Below, in pieces: positions 15,749 through 23,606 of a DNA stretch of 48,363 nucleotides. The number at the start of each line of letters is the position of its first letter. Within the stretch, counting starts at the first letter, position 1. Source of the DNA: Actinomycetes bacterium (GTDB lineage: Bacteria > Actinomycetota > Acidimicrobiia > Acidimicrobiales > RAAP-2); NCBI GenBank assembly GCA_021815645.1, contig JAKBAB010000005.1, forward strand, positions 1-48,363, in the 5' to 3' direction. Position numbers and translations under genes: made by a program. The notes beneath the pieces were generated by a model. It saw only the letters and a list, made by a program, of their open reading frames with translations, ran no database searches and was not told where the DNA came from.

Positions 15749-15958
15749 CGTGCGTTCTATGGGAATGACCGGTTCGCGCTAGATCACACCAGTGCCAAAT
15801 TGTTCTGGTAGATCTTCGAGCACGAGTACTTCTACCGACACGTCTTCGCCACGGTGGGTGAGCTTCGAACTGGCGTCAAGTGGTATTTGACTTGGTACGA
15901 CCACGGACGGAGGTATTCAAGCGACGGCAACGTCAGCCCCACCACCTTCGAATTAGAA
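15749..15958 (+). pseudogene. Remnant of an IS3-type transposase (integrase core C-terminus)
   Basis: Reading one frame through a TAG at 15809 gives a stretch ending ...IFEHEYFYRHVFATVGELRTGVKWYLTWYDHGRRYSSDGNVSPTTFELE. This resembles the conserved end of IS3-family OrfB integrases (pattern: aEsFf.tLK.E...rr.FatraEar.ai..yI.wYN.rRrHSslgy.SPaeFE). The in-frame stop, missing N-terminal catalytic domain and absence of terminal repeats mark it as a dead fragment. The frame stays open to 16138 but nothing recognisable follows. It explains part of the only long gene-poor stretch in the window. Confidence 0.65.
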
Positions 15959-16410
15959 ACGCAAAGGTCGGCGCAGGCCGCCAAACCAACGAGTCCACTT
16001 TTACTAGGGAATCTCTCGGCGGCCCCCATGCGCGAGATTGATTTCCCTCGTCGGCCGGTACGTTCGCTCGTGAGCACCGAACTGCAAACGACTACCTTCG
16101 AAAACTTCGAGGTCCCCTACAACCTCGAACGACACTAGACGACTCTCGGCCATTTGACGCCGGCTGAGTACGCCGCGCCAGCGATGGTGACACAATCAGA
16201 AATAAGTTCGTGTTCAAGGAACCGTGGCAACGCCACCGGATCTTGGACAATTTCTTAGTTTGCGACTTTCGAACGCCTAGACGAGTGACTTCCGCGCGGT
16301 GGTGCTTCGCGGGGCCATCTGCCTCTAGGGCCCGGCCAGTCCACGGTTCGCCTTCTATCTTCATCACCGATCAAAGGTCGCCAACGCGCGGAGAGACGGA
16401 CCCGCGGCGT
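15959..16410. other. Gene-poor stretch after the IS3 remnant
   Basis: About 450 bp between the transposase fragment and the 3' end of the secreted-protein gene. Short ORFs exist on both strands but none has a ribosome site, recognisable motif or plausible composition. I see no tRNA, no clear inverted repeat and no insertion-sequence end. It may be decayed sequence associated with the old insertion. Confidence 0.5.
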
Positions 16411-17256
16411 CTAGGTCGAGTAGCCGTGTCGACGGAGAAAAACGTAGAGCGCCGACACGAACCGCTCGCCACTGGGCAAGATTCCAGACAGGCCGCTATT
16501 GAGGTGACCGGCCGCGGCTTCGCGCGAGAGAAAGGATCGCACCGCGCCGTGTTGTCCCAGCATCTCCTCGTCGGCCGCCCACGCGGCCGCGAGTCCCACC
16601 GTGTCGCTGTAGTGCGTCGCGGATTGCGCGTTGAAGGCCCTTAGCCACATTGCGGCATCCCGTCGAATAAGCGTCGGGTATCTACGGGTCACGTTGTGAA
16701 AGGCACCACCGGAGAAACTCACGACCTCCAGCGGCATCCCCGAAGCTGCGTAGTCGGTGAAGGCGTAGGCGAAGGCGTCGTTCGCGCTAACGAATACGCC
16801 ACTGCCACCGACTCCGAGGTCCCGCAAGTTCGCCGGAGGGTCGCCGAAATCGAACTCCTTCATCGCGTAAGGCGCGCCCGTACGGCTGGGGCTAAAGACC
16901 TGTTCGACCGTGCAACAGTGAGCCCCCCCGGTGTAGAGACTGAGCACGACGTCGTAGGGTCCACCGCGCTCCAAACGAGCAACGGAGAGAACGTGCTGCC
17001 CGGGTGCGATTTGGTTGGGCCAGCAAATGCGACCACACCACTTGGAGGCGACCGGGCCGTCGTAGCGCGTCGCGCCCGCCACCGTAATCAGCAGATGCGC
17101 GTCGTGGGTCATCGGAAAGGTACCGCGGTACGTGAAAACGGCCCTAATCGAGTGGCCCGTGGCCGTAAAGCTCGCCGCGGCGGCGCTAGTGGCTCCGGCG
17201 GCTACGAACAGCGCCGCCAGCACGGCTGTCGCACCCAAGAGGCGAAGACGGCGCAA
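16411..17256 (-). CDS. Secreted protein of unknown function
   Basis: 281 residues with a clear signal peptide (MRRLRLLGATAVLAALFVAAGATSAAAAS, cleavage probably after an Ala near 27). The start is TTG at 17256 with AGGCAGG upstream. The mature part contains Cys residues that could form disulfides (KWCGRICWPNQ, GGAHCCTVEQVFSP), followed by a region with VVSFSGGAFHNVTRRYPTLIRRDAAMWLRAFN. The pattern VVLSLYTGGAHCC...FDFGDPP recalls extracellular proteins that handle a computed sensor-like domain, but I do not recognise a named family. It is divergent from another secreted protein gene at 17391, 134 bp away. Expected in the cell envelope or exported. Confidence 0.75.
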   Translation of the reverse strand: MRRLRLLGATAVLAALFVAAGATSAAAASFTATGHSIRAVFTYRGTFPMTHDAHLLITVAGATRYDGPVASKWCGRICWPNQIAPGQHVLSVARLERGGPYDVVLSLYTGGAHCCTVEQVFSPSRTGAPYAMKEFDFGDPPANLRDLGVGGSGVFVSANDAFAYAFTDYAASGMPLEVVSFSGGAFHNVTRRYPTLIRRDAAMWLRAFNAQSATHYSDTVGLAAAWAADEEMLGQHGAVRSFLSREAAAGHLNSGLSGILPSGERFVSALYVFLRRHGYST

Positions 17257-17390
17257 GGTACCTGCCTTTCAATTGACGTCGATGTCGCGACGTTAGCAAT
17301 TCGACGACCACACCGGGCACCGCGAGTGCGCACGCGAGCGAAGCGAATGACGGTAGTGTCGTCGAGGCGAAGAGGAGTTGGGAGTCAGTC

Positions 17391-17933
17391 GTGTTAGCGA
17401 TGCGCCGGGCCGTTCCGCTCATCATCTTGGCGACTCTATGGTGGGTCGCCCCTCCGGCGGGGAGCTCCCCGACCCGGATCGTCTTTGACTCTCACGAGGT
17501 ATCGGGAGTTACCCTGGGCGAGAGCGCGACGAAAGCCGCCCGAACCTTCGACCACCTACTCGGTCGTGCTTCGAAGCCCCTGGCACCGACGCCCGGCCTC
17601 GTCAACTGCGGCTTAGACGCGGTCGCGTCTTGGCGGGGTTTTGAACTTTACGTCTTTCGCGCCCGCGTTGTTGGATTTTCCCTGGGGCCGGTCGGCGAGC
17701 CCGGCGGGGCAACCTCAAGGGGCTTACGCATTGGTGACAACCTCGCGCACGCCCGCGCCCTCTACGGTGGCGCTTTAACGACGACCCAGAACCAAGGCGG
17801 CGCCTGGCACGTAACGCCGGGTCCCCGGGGGTTACGGGGCTTCCTGACTCCGAGCGGGCCGCCGGCGCGCGCCACGTCGAGAATCCAGACCATCGACCTC
17901 GGAAACGTCGGCTGTCCCGCGATGTCCCCGTGA
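17391..17933 (+). CDS. Secreted protein of unknown function
   Basis: 180 residues; GTG start after AAGAGGAG, or ATG three codons later. A signal peptide is visible (MRRAVPLIILATLWWVAPPAGSSP). The mature protein has SGVTLGESATKAARTFDHLLGRASKPL, a pattern seen in small exported proteins that begin with a hydrophobic-strand plus helix repeat (V.LG.s...a...L...LG). A second similar block occurs later: RGLRIGDNLAHARALYGGALTT. The two blocks suggest an internal duplication of one strand-helix module. Two Cys (GLVNCGLDA, NVGCPAMSP) may pair. No named family recognised. Its divergent neighbour is also secreted. Confidence 0.7.
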   Translation: MLAMRRAVPLIILATLWWVAPPAGSSPTRIVFDSHEVSGVTLGESATKAARTFDHLLGRASKPLAPTPGLVNCGLDAVASWRGFELYVFRARVVGFSLGPVGEPGGATSRGLRIGDNLAHARALYGGALTTTQNQGGAWHVTPGPRGLRGFLTPSGPPARATSRIQTIDLGNVGCPAMSP

Positions 17934-17971
17934 GAGATTGCCCTAGCGCGACGTTAACCTTCGCGACGACT

Positions 17972-18802
17972 TCACCCAGACGGAGCGTGGTCCCACCAAA
18001 TCGTCGACAGGTCACGCGAGCGACTCACGGGGTGAGCGCCCAAGTAGTCGCGTACGTCGTCGTCGCGCGACTCGGGTAAGCAGAGTCGAATTCGCGTAAA
18101 GCGGACCATTCGCTCCAATTCGACGGTCCCGCGAGGAGCGCTAGTCCAACTGCGGCGCTGAGCCGCGAATCCGCAGTCGGCGATCACGTTCATTAAGTCG
18201 TCCACCGTTGGCTTGCTCGGTCGCTCTAGACCCCAGAAGTACTGCCACGCGTCGTTCATCGCCGAGAGTGGGTGGGCGTCGGGCAGTTCCAACACGACTC
18301 TCGCAAGGGCGTGGTCGTCGAGCGCGCGTAGAAAGGGCTCCAGGTCACTGACGTTGTAGACGACGTGGTGGGCCGTGACGACGTCGGCGGGCGGGACTCG
18401 CGAGGCGACGTCCGGCCATTGACCAAGGACCGTCGTCGCTTTCACCCCCCGCCGCTCGGCCGTGGCCGCAAAGAGTGAGAGCATCTCTGGTTGTTGGTCA
18501 ACACCCACAACGTCGGTGGCCGGAGGACAGATCGCGAACGCCGCGACTCCCCCACCGCAACCCACGTCCAGCACACTCCCTCCGGGGGCGACGACGTCGC
18601 GGGCGCGCTCGTGAGATGGGCTGTCCGCGATCTCCTCCGGAGCGACGAACATCTCCGGGGGATGAATCCAGGGGCTCTCGGGCGCAGCGCGCACAATATC
18701 GTCGGGAATCGCCCACGCCGCTAATGCGTCGGCCCAGGCTCGCGCGGCCTCGCCGCCATTTGATCCCTCGGGCACCACTAGATCCCTTACTCGTCTCGGC
18801 AA
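17972..18802 (-). CDS. Class I SAM-dependent methyltransferase
   Basis: 276 residues. SAM-binding motif I is VLDVGCGGGVAAFAI (about 77-91), the acidic end of beta 2 is VVGVDQQPEML, and motif IV is PADVVTAHHVVYNV, giving a Rossmann methyltransferase of the Methyltransf_11/25 type. The C-terminal half (WQYFWGLERPSKPTVDDLMNVIADCGF) fits a small-molecule methyltransferase. The ORF start is TTG at 18802; a GTG about 12 codons in (VPEGSNGG) with AAGGG upstream is an alternative. The gene lies 24 bp after the metallo-hydrolase gene on the same strand, so the two may be cotranscribed. Substrate unknown. Confidence 0.75.
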   Translation of the reverse strand: MPRRVRDLVVPEGSNGGEAARAWADALAAWAIPDDIVRAAPESPWIHPPEMFVAPEEIADSPSHERARDVVAPGGSVLDVGCGGGVAAFAICPPATDVVGVDQQPEMLSLFAATAERRGVKATTVLGQWPDVASRVPPADVVTAHHVVYNVSDLEPFLRALDDHALARVVLELPDAHPLSAMNDAWQYFWGLERPSKPTVDDLMNVIADCGFAAQRRSWTSAPRGTVELERMVRFTRIRLCLPESRDDDVRDYLGAHPVSRSRDLSTIWWDHAPSG

Positions 18803-18826
18803 TGAACGATACTGCCCGTCGCCGGG

Positions 18827-19693
18827 CTACGGAACGAGATCAATGCGCAGTCCCGCTACGGCCGCTTCCGTTTCGGCGCTCTTCGACCAACGACCAACGA
18901 TTTCGACGCGCGCGCTCACTGATTCGCCCGGAGGTACGTGGGTCACGAGTGCGCGCGCCGGCGACAAGTACCTAAGCAGCGCGGCCGCTTCGCTCCCGTC
19001 GAGGTGATAGGGCGAGTCGCGATCGCGGCGCCGAAAGAGAGTGCACTCCACAATCGCCAGCGACGCCCCCACGTGGGCCGGTGGTGGGCGCCACCGCGGT
19101 CCGGTGTCCGACGAGTACACCAGGCGCGTAGCACCCGCACTCACCGCCACCGCGACCGTCGCCACCTGGTGGTCAGTGCTGGAAAATCGAAGCGCCACGT
19201 CGCCCACCGTTACGCAACCGCCGTCACGTGCTTCGACGTACGTCGAGGCGCCGGACCCGACGCGATAGCCCACGTGGTCAATTGTTTCGCGTTGAGCCAC
19301 CACCAGCGGCGCACCACGCCACAGGTCGCCTCGCTCCAACAAAGCGAAAAGGTCGCCCGCGTGATCTGCGTGAGAGTGGGTCAAGATGACCGCGTCAAGC
19401 GCGCACGCGCGACTGTTCACCAGAGCACTTAGTGCGTCTAGGGAGCCGTAACCGCAGTCGAGCAGGAGAGCGCGGCCGCCCATCTCCACGAGGTAGCTCG
19501 AGCAGGGTGGGCCGGCGCGGCCCGCGTACGACGAACCGGCGCACCCCAGTACGTGCAGAGACTCAACGGGCGTCGAGCCCCCCACGGTTCCGCTACCGAA
19601 ACCCGTGGAAAGGGTAGGCGCCAAGCGCGCAACTTCCGGGCACGCCACCACGTTACCTAATGACTTACTCACCGCAAGGGTTGACTCTTTCAC
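18827..19693 (-). CDS. Metallo-beta-lactamase-fold hydrolase (RNase Z/phosphodiesterase-like)
   Basis: Zn-binding blocks are complete: LLLDCGYGSLDAL, ILTHSHADHAGDLFAL (HxHxDH), FSSTDHQVATVAV (third His), LVYSSDTGPRW (bridging Asp) and ALVTHVPPGE (last His). The order matches the RNase Z/cyclic-nucleotide phosphodiesterase branch with the DTGP motif. The first 36 or so residues look unlike the family, which usually opens near LHVLGCAGS; a GTG at residue 37 (VGGSTPVESLHVLG) may be the real start. GTG 19693 is the longest option and has no strong ribosome site. The substrate could be an RNA 3' end, a cyclic phosphodiester or a small ester. Confidence 0.75.
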   Translation of the reverse strand: MKESTLAVSKSLGNVVACPEVARLAPTLSTGFGSGTVGGSTPVESLHVLGCAGSSYAGRAGPPCSSYLVEMGGRALLLDCGYGSLDALSALVNSRACALDAVILTHSHADHAGDLFALLERGDLWRGAPLVVAQRETIDHVGYRVGSGASTYVEARDGGCVTVGDVALRFSSTDHQVATVAVAVSAGATRLVYSSDTGPRWRPPPAHVGASLAIVECTLFRRRDRDSPYHLDGSEAAALLRYLSPARALVTHVPPGESVSARVEIVGRWSKSAETEAAVAGLRIDLVP

Positions 19694-19770
19694 GAGTATG
19701 GCGACTCACCCCGGGACTCTTTCAAAGTCGGTCGAACGAGGGCGCCTTAAACAGTTCGACGCCGCGCGAC

Positions 19771-19783
19771 TAGGTTGGTGTAA
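19771..19783 (+). promoter_or_regulatory. Predicted -10 box of the ABC exporter operon
   Basis: TAGGTT (19771-19776) ends 7 nt before the GTG start codon, the spacing expected for a leaderless transcript. No ribosome site is present in the short gap, which supports leaderless initiation. Confidence 0.4.
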
Positions 19784-20683
19784 GTGATCGAAGCTCGAGG
19801 ACTGACTAAGCGCTTCGGCAAGGTCACGGCCGTCACTAACCTCACGTTCGACGTACTTCCGGGCAAAGTGACGGGATTCCTCGGCCCCAACGGATCAGGC
19901 AAATCAACAACGATGTCGATGATTATGGGCCTCAATCACCCCAACGCCGGAACGGTCACGGTGGCGGGACGCAGGTACCACGATCTGCGCTGGCCGCTGC
20001 GCGAAGTCGGGGGACTCCTCGAAGCTCGCGCCATCCACCCGGGACGTTCCGCCTACGTGCACCTCTGGTCTCTCGCGCAGTACAACGACATACGTCGCAG
20101 TCGGGTTGACGAAGTATTGGAGATCGTGGGACTGACGTCGGTGGCGAAAAAGCGCGTGGGCAAGTTCTCGCTCGGCATGGGCCAACGTCTCGGTATCGCG
20201 GCCGCCCTCCTGGGTGACCCCGGGGTCATTTTGCTCGACGAACCGGCCAACGGTTTGGACCCCGAAGGGATCCGCTGGATGAGGACCCTGTGCAAGTCAC
20301 TGGCCAGTGAGGGTCGAACCGTATTCATTTCTAGTCACCTAATGGCCGAAATGGCCCTCACGGCCGACCAACTGGTGGTGATCGGCAAGGGGCGTCTCAT
20401 TGCGGAGATGCCGGTCGGCGAATTCGTTGCGCGCAGTTCGTCCCAGAACTACCGCGTACGGGTCGGAAACAACGCACCCTTCGTCAGTGCCGCGGTGCAA
20501 GCCGGTGGAGAGGTCGTTAACGACGGCGACGCGCTTAAGGTCTCGGGTCTCGACGCCACGGCGCTCGGAGATCTAGCGCTATCACTCGGTGTGGCGGTCT
20601 ACGAACTCACTCCACTCGCGTCGCTGGAGGACGCGTTTATGGAGTTGACCAGTAACTCCGTCGAATACCACGGGGCCGCGTGA
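19784..20683 (+). CDS. ABC transporter ATP-binding protein (ABC-2 exporter type)
   Basis: 299 residues. Walker A GPNGSGKST (about 37-45), signature FSLGMGQRLGIA (about 134-145) and Walker B VILLDEPANGLDPEG (about 154-168), followed by the H-loop FISSHLMAEM. The C-terminal 80 residues form the extension typical of bacitracin/lantibiotic-resistance-type ATPases. The stop overlaps the permease gene by 4 bp (GTGA), so the pair is translated together. Drug or lipid export and membrane stress response are the usual roles; no regulator or two-component system is adjacent. Cytoplasmic face of the membrane. Confidence 0.9.
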   Translation: MIEARGLTKRFGKVTAVTNLTFDVLPGKVTGFLGPNGSGKSTTMSMIMGLNHPNAGTVTVAGRRYHDLRWPLREVGGLLEARAIHPGRSAYVHLWSLAQYNDIRRSRVDEVLEIVGLTSVAKKRVGKFSLGMGQRLGIAAALLGDPGVILLDEPANGLDPEGIRWMRTLCKSLASEGRTVFISSHLMAEMALTADQLVVIGKGRLIAEMPVGEFVARSSSQNYRVRVGNNAPFVSAAVQAGGEVVNDGDALKVSGLDATALGDLALSLGVAVYELTPLASLEDAFMELTSNSVEYHGAA

Positions 20684-21504
20684 GCGCGATAGCCGACGCA
20701 CCTACGGCCTTCGAGGTCACCGAACCCAGTGGTCGCGCCGGACTAACTCAGGCCGTACGGGCGGAGTGGACCAAATTTTGGTCCGTGCGCTCCACCGCGT
20801 GGAGTCTCTTCGCCCTAGTGGTCGCCACCCTTGGACTCGGGGCACTTTCGACTAACGCGCTCGCGGGCCAACGTTTCGCCGAATTCGACCCGGTCCGTCG
20901 TATCCTGGTGGGCTTTAACTTTGGGCAGTTCGCCATTGGCGTACTGGGCGTACTGTTCATTAGCGCCGAATTCGGTACGGGCCAAATCCGATCTACGTTG
21001 GCGGCTTTACCCCGACGGCGCGACGTGCTGGGCGCGAAGGCGATCGTGCTCGGAGTCGTCTCGCTAATCGTCGGTGAAGTACTCTCCTTCGCCACCTTCT
21101 TCCTTGGTGACGCCATCTTGTCCGGCTCACGAACCCCCGTCGCGATCGGCGACCCCGGAATAGTGCGCGTACTAGTTGAGAGCGGCGTCTACCTCGCCCT
21201 CATGGCCCTCATCGGCCTCGGCTTCGGCGCCATCATTCGCAACTCGGCCGGCTCCATCTCAACCTTCGCCGGCCTCGTCCTCATTCTCACTTTGATAATC
21301 GGTGCGATGCCCCTCGCAATAGTCAACGCCGTCAGTCGCTACCTCCCGGCCAATATCGGCGCCACGGTCTTCGCCGTTTCCACGCCTGGTCGACTATCGG
21401 GGACGCCCGTCTTTAGCCCCATCATGGGACTGCTCGTCCTAGCGCTGTACGCACTCATCCTCCTCGCCTCAGGCTCATACCTGATGACTCGGCGCGACAC
21501 CTAA
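20680..21504 (+). CDS. ABC-2 type transporter permease
   Basis: 274 residues with about six membrane spans: STAWSLFALVVATLGLGAL, FAIGVLGVLFISAEFGTG, AIVLGVVSLIVGEVLSFATFFLG, SGVYLALMALIGLGFGAIIRNSAGSISTFAGLVLILTLIIGAMPLAIV and a final span near FSPIMGLLVLALYALILLA. The EFGTGQIRSTLAALPRR stretch after TM2 is typical of permeases paired with bacitracin-resistance-like ATPases. It is translationally coupled to the upstream ATPase. Substrate unknown. Confidence 0.85.
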   Translation: MSAIADAPTAFEVTEPSGRAGLTQAVRAEWTKFWSVRSTAWSLFALVVATLGLGALSTNALAGQRFAEFDPVRRILVGFNFGQFAIGVLGVLFISAEFGTGQIRSTLAALPRRRDVLGAKAIVLGVVSLIVGEVLSFATFFLGDAILSGSRTPVAIGDPGIVRVLVESGVYLALMALIGLGFGAIIRNSAGSISTFAGLVLILTLIIGAMPLAIVNAVSRYLPANIGATVFAVSTPGRLSGTPVFSPIMGLLVLALYALILLASGSYLMTRRDT

Positions 21505-21532
21505 ACGATCGGTCATCTTGGTTTCTAGCGGT

Positions 21533-21546
21533 GACGCCTTCGCGTC
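21533..21546 (+). terminator. Hairpin after the ABC exporter operon
   Basis: GACGC-cttc-GCGTC, extendable by wobble pairs to about 8 bp, lies 28 bp after the permease stop and before the convergent GH1 gene. There is no U tract, as is common for terminators in GC-rich actinobacteria. Confidence 0.4.
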
Positions 21547-21619
21547 GCTCCGCGGCCCCGGAGTGGCACCTTAAACCCGCACTTCCCAGCGCGAACTCAT
21601 CCGTTGGCGAAGCGAGGGG

Positions 21620-21639
21620 CGCCGGTGCGAACCCCGGCG
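21620..21639 (-). terminator. Hairpin after the GH1 gene
   Basis: CGCCGG-tgcgaacc-CCGGCG forms a perfect 6-bp GC stem about 30 bp after the GH1 stop codon when read on the minus strand. It could end the GH1 transcript or work in both directions with the other hairpin. The loop looks superficially like a tRNA T-arm, but no tRNA surrounds it. Confidence 0.4.
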
Positions 21640-21669
21640 GGTCGAGCCAGAATAACTACTTCGGGACCA

Positions 21670-22905
21670 CTAGTCCGTAAGTTCAGGGAGAGTGGGGCCC
21701 GGTCGTCGGCGCGAACCCTCGCCGTTCGCAGTGGGGCTGGGGCCGTGACGAACGTAGCGCGCGTACCAATCGGCCGACGGCTTGAGGGAACGCGTCATGG
21801 TATTCCGATCAACGGAAACGACTCCGAACTTAGGTCCGTATCCGAGGGTCCACTCAAAGTTGTCAAGTAGTGACCACTGAAAGTATCCCCGGACGTCGAC
21901 GCCACCGCGTCGGGCTCGACGAAGTCCCTCGAGCGCTTCGGCGAGGTACCGAATTCGTTGGGTGTCGTCTTCGGTGCCGATGCCGTTTTCGGTAACGACC
22001 AAGGGGATAGCCGTCATTTGCGCCGCGCGGTGCAGCGTGTACTCGACGCACTGGGGCCAGTAGCGATAACCCATAGAAGTTCGCTCTCCCTCGAAGTCCC
22101 ACACCATACCCTCGGGACCGATATCGTGTCGCGTGTAGCACTGAACGCCCAGGAAGTCGTCGTCCTGCACTACCTTCAGGTACTCGTCCTCCATCTCCCG
22201 GCGCAGACTCGCTAGTCGCTCATCCCCGCCGTTGACGGAAACGTACTGCGCCATGGATAATGCCAGGCCAACGGGGTACGAACCCGGTCCGGCTCTCAGC
22301 GCGTCGACCATAGCTCGATGGGCTAGTCGCAACGTTTCGTTTACGGCCCGAAAGCGAGCCCAGTCCGTTACGGCCGGGGGAAAGAATCCGTACAAGTAGC
22401 CCATCTGCGCGACGATATTTGGCTCATTTATGGTACAGGCGAAGGCGATTTTTTCCCCTAGGGCTTCGGCCACGACGCGGGCGTAGTGGGCGATCGAGTT
22501 AACGATGTCGGGACTTTCGAATCCACCGGCGTCGGCGACCCACAGCGGCAAAGTGAAGTGGTGAAACGTCACCACCGGTGCGAGTCCGCGCGCCCAACAG
22601 GCGTCCAACACCCGCCCGTAGTGTTCGAGAACGGCGACGTCAATTTCGCCTCGATGGGGCTCAACGCGAGCCCACTCCACGGAGAGGCGAAACGCGTTTA
22701 GACCCAGGGATGCGGCGATGTCGAGGTCCTCCTCGTACCTGTTCCATGAGTCGCAGGCCACGCCGCAGGTTTCCACCGCGGGTGTTCCCACTGCACGCTC
22801 GAAGCGCCACCAGTCCGTATTCGATCCCCCGCCCTCAATCTGGTACGCGGACGTTGAGGTTCCCCAATAGAAGTCTTGGGCGAAGGACGCGCGAAGTCCA
22901 CTCAT
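21670..22905 (-). CDS. Family 1 glycoside hydrolase (beta-glucosidase type)
   Basis: 411 residues from ATG 22905. The N-terminal GH1 signature FYWGTSTSAYQIEGG is at residue 11, the acid/base Glu is in TINEPN (about 160) and the nucleophile Glu in VVTENGIG (about 325), with the usual late block YFQWSLLDNFEW. It should hydrolyse beta-linked glucosides, galactosides or similar, in the cytosol since no signal peptide is present. The ORF track adds an arginine-rich N-terminus; I reject it because a -10-like TACATT ends 6 nt before ATG 22905 and the family starts there. The length is slightly below the usual 440-470. It lies 47 bp after the kinase-like gene on the same strand but may have its own promoter. 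Confidence 0.88.
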   Translation of the reverse strand: MSGLRASFAQDFYWGTSTSAYQIEGGGSNTDWWRFERAVGTPAVETCGVACDSWNRYEEDLDIAASLGLNAFRLSVEWARVEPHRGEIDVAVLEHYGRVLDACWARGLAPVVTFHHFTLPLWVADAGGFESPDIVNSIAHYARVVAEALGEKIAFACTINEPNIVAQMGYLYGFFPPAVTDWARFRAVNETLRLAHRAMVDALRAGPGSYPVGLALSMAQYVSVNGGDERLASLRREMEDEYLKVVQDDDFLGVQCYTRHDIGPEGMVWDFEGERTSMGYRYWPQCVEYTLHRAAQMTAIPLVVTENGIGTEDDTQRIRYLAEALEGLRRARRGGVDVRGYFQWSLLDNFEWTLGYGPKFGVVSVDRNTMTRSLKPSADWYARYVRHGPSPTANGEGSRRRPGPTLPELTD

Positions 22906-22911
22906 GAAGAT

Positions 22912-22917
22912 AATGTA
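22912..22917 (-). promoter_or_regulatory. Predicted leaderless -10 box of the GH1 gene
   Basis: TACATT on the minus strand ends 6 nt before the GH1 ATG. No ribosome site is visible, so a leaderless message is likely. Confidence 0.4.
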
Positions 22918-22952
22918 GTAGCCGCCCATTGAGGGACGTAATGAGGCGCTAC

Positions 22953-23606
22953 CTAAGCCTCGCCACCGTCGACGATTTCGGCTTCGTGGCAGCGCCGAAG
23001 AATCTCGTCGACGGACTCGGGCGCCGTCATTTTCGACGTATCGAGCCACAGACCGACCCGGGCCGTCGCCCCGAGGGCGCGGTCGAGGTCGCTGGCCGTC
23101 ACCCCGCCGGCTCGGTAAGCCACTTTGCCCGTCGCGACGAACCTCTCGCGTTCTCGCCTTTCGATTACCGAGACGCTAGGGCGCAAAACAACGAGGAAGC
23201 GGGGCCGAGCCCTCACCCGAGCGAGCCACGACGTAACGTCGCTTCCGTAAATGTTGTCTTGCGCGACAACGGTGAAGCCCTCCGCGGCGTACTCGTCGGC
23301 CGCCAACGCCGAGAGGCGATATCGCAGATCGAGGTGACGACGAGCTTGGTCCGTCTTCGGGTCGTCGTGATGGACCCAGCCGCGAACCGCAATTCGATAA
23401 AAGGCTCCGCCCCTTACGTGGACGGACCGGTCGAACGTACGAGCGAGAAGCTCCGCGACGGTCGACTTTCCCGCCGCCTGCGCGCCCACGATGAGCCACA
23501 CGGCGCCGCCGCCGACCGAGGCAGCGCCCAACGTGGAGTCGACGTACGACCTAGCAGTTGGCTGCCGATGTGGCCCGGGCCCACGTATCGGTTCACGTTC
23601 ACTCAT
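22953..23606 (-). CDS. P-loop kinase-like protein (AAA_33 / chloramphenicol-phosphotransferase type)
   Basis: 217 residues from the ATG that overlaps the HIT gene stop by 8 bp. Walker A is IVGAQAAGKSTVAELLAR (about 40-57). It is followed by VHVRGGAFYRIAVRGW, a possible substrate-binding segment seen in zeta-toxin/Cpt-like kinases, then FTVVAQDNIYGSDVTSWL and LVVLRPSVSVIERRERER, where the last arginines could form the LID. ATP-dependent phosphotransfer to a small molecule is likely, but the acceptor is unknown. No antitoxin gene is present. The overlap with the HIT gene suggests a two-gene unit concerned with nucleotides or nucleotide-activated compounds (inference). Confidence 0.68.
   Translation of the reverse strand: MSEREPIRGPGPHRQPTARSYVDSTLGAASVGGGAVWLIVGAQAAGKSTVAELLARTFDRSVHVRGGAFYRIAVRGWVHHDDPKTDQARRHLDLRYRLSALAADEYAAEGFTVVAQDNIYGSDVTSWLARVRARPRFLVVLRPSVSVIERRERERFVATGKVAYRAGGVTASDLDRALGATARVGLWLDTSKMTAPESVDEILRRCHEAEIVDGGEA

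Noticed and set aside
21615-21655. tRNA-like T-arm with a GTCGAGCCA end
   Set aside because: The loop is 8 nt, and no matching 5' acceptor strand, D-arm or anticodon arm exists within the upstream 90 nt. It is better read as a hairpin downstream of the GH1 gene.
22953-23606. Zeta-type toxin
   Set aside because: Only Walker A and a general kinase layout are visible, no epsilon-like antitoxin gene is present, and it overlaps a HIT gene.
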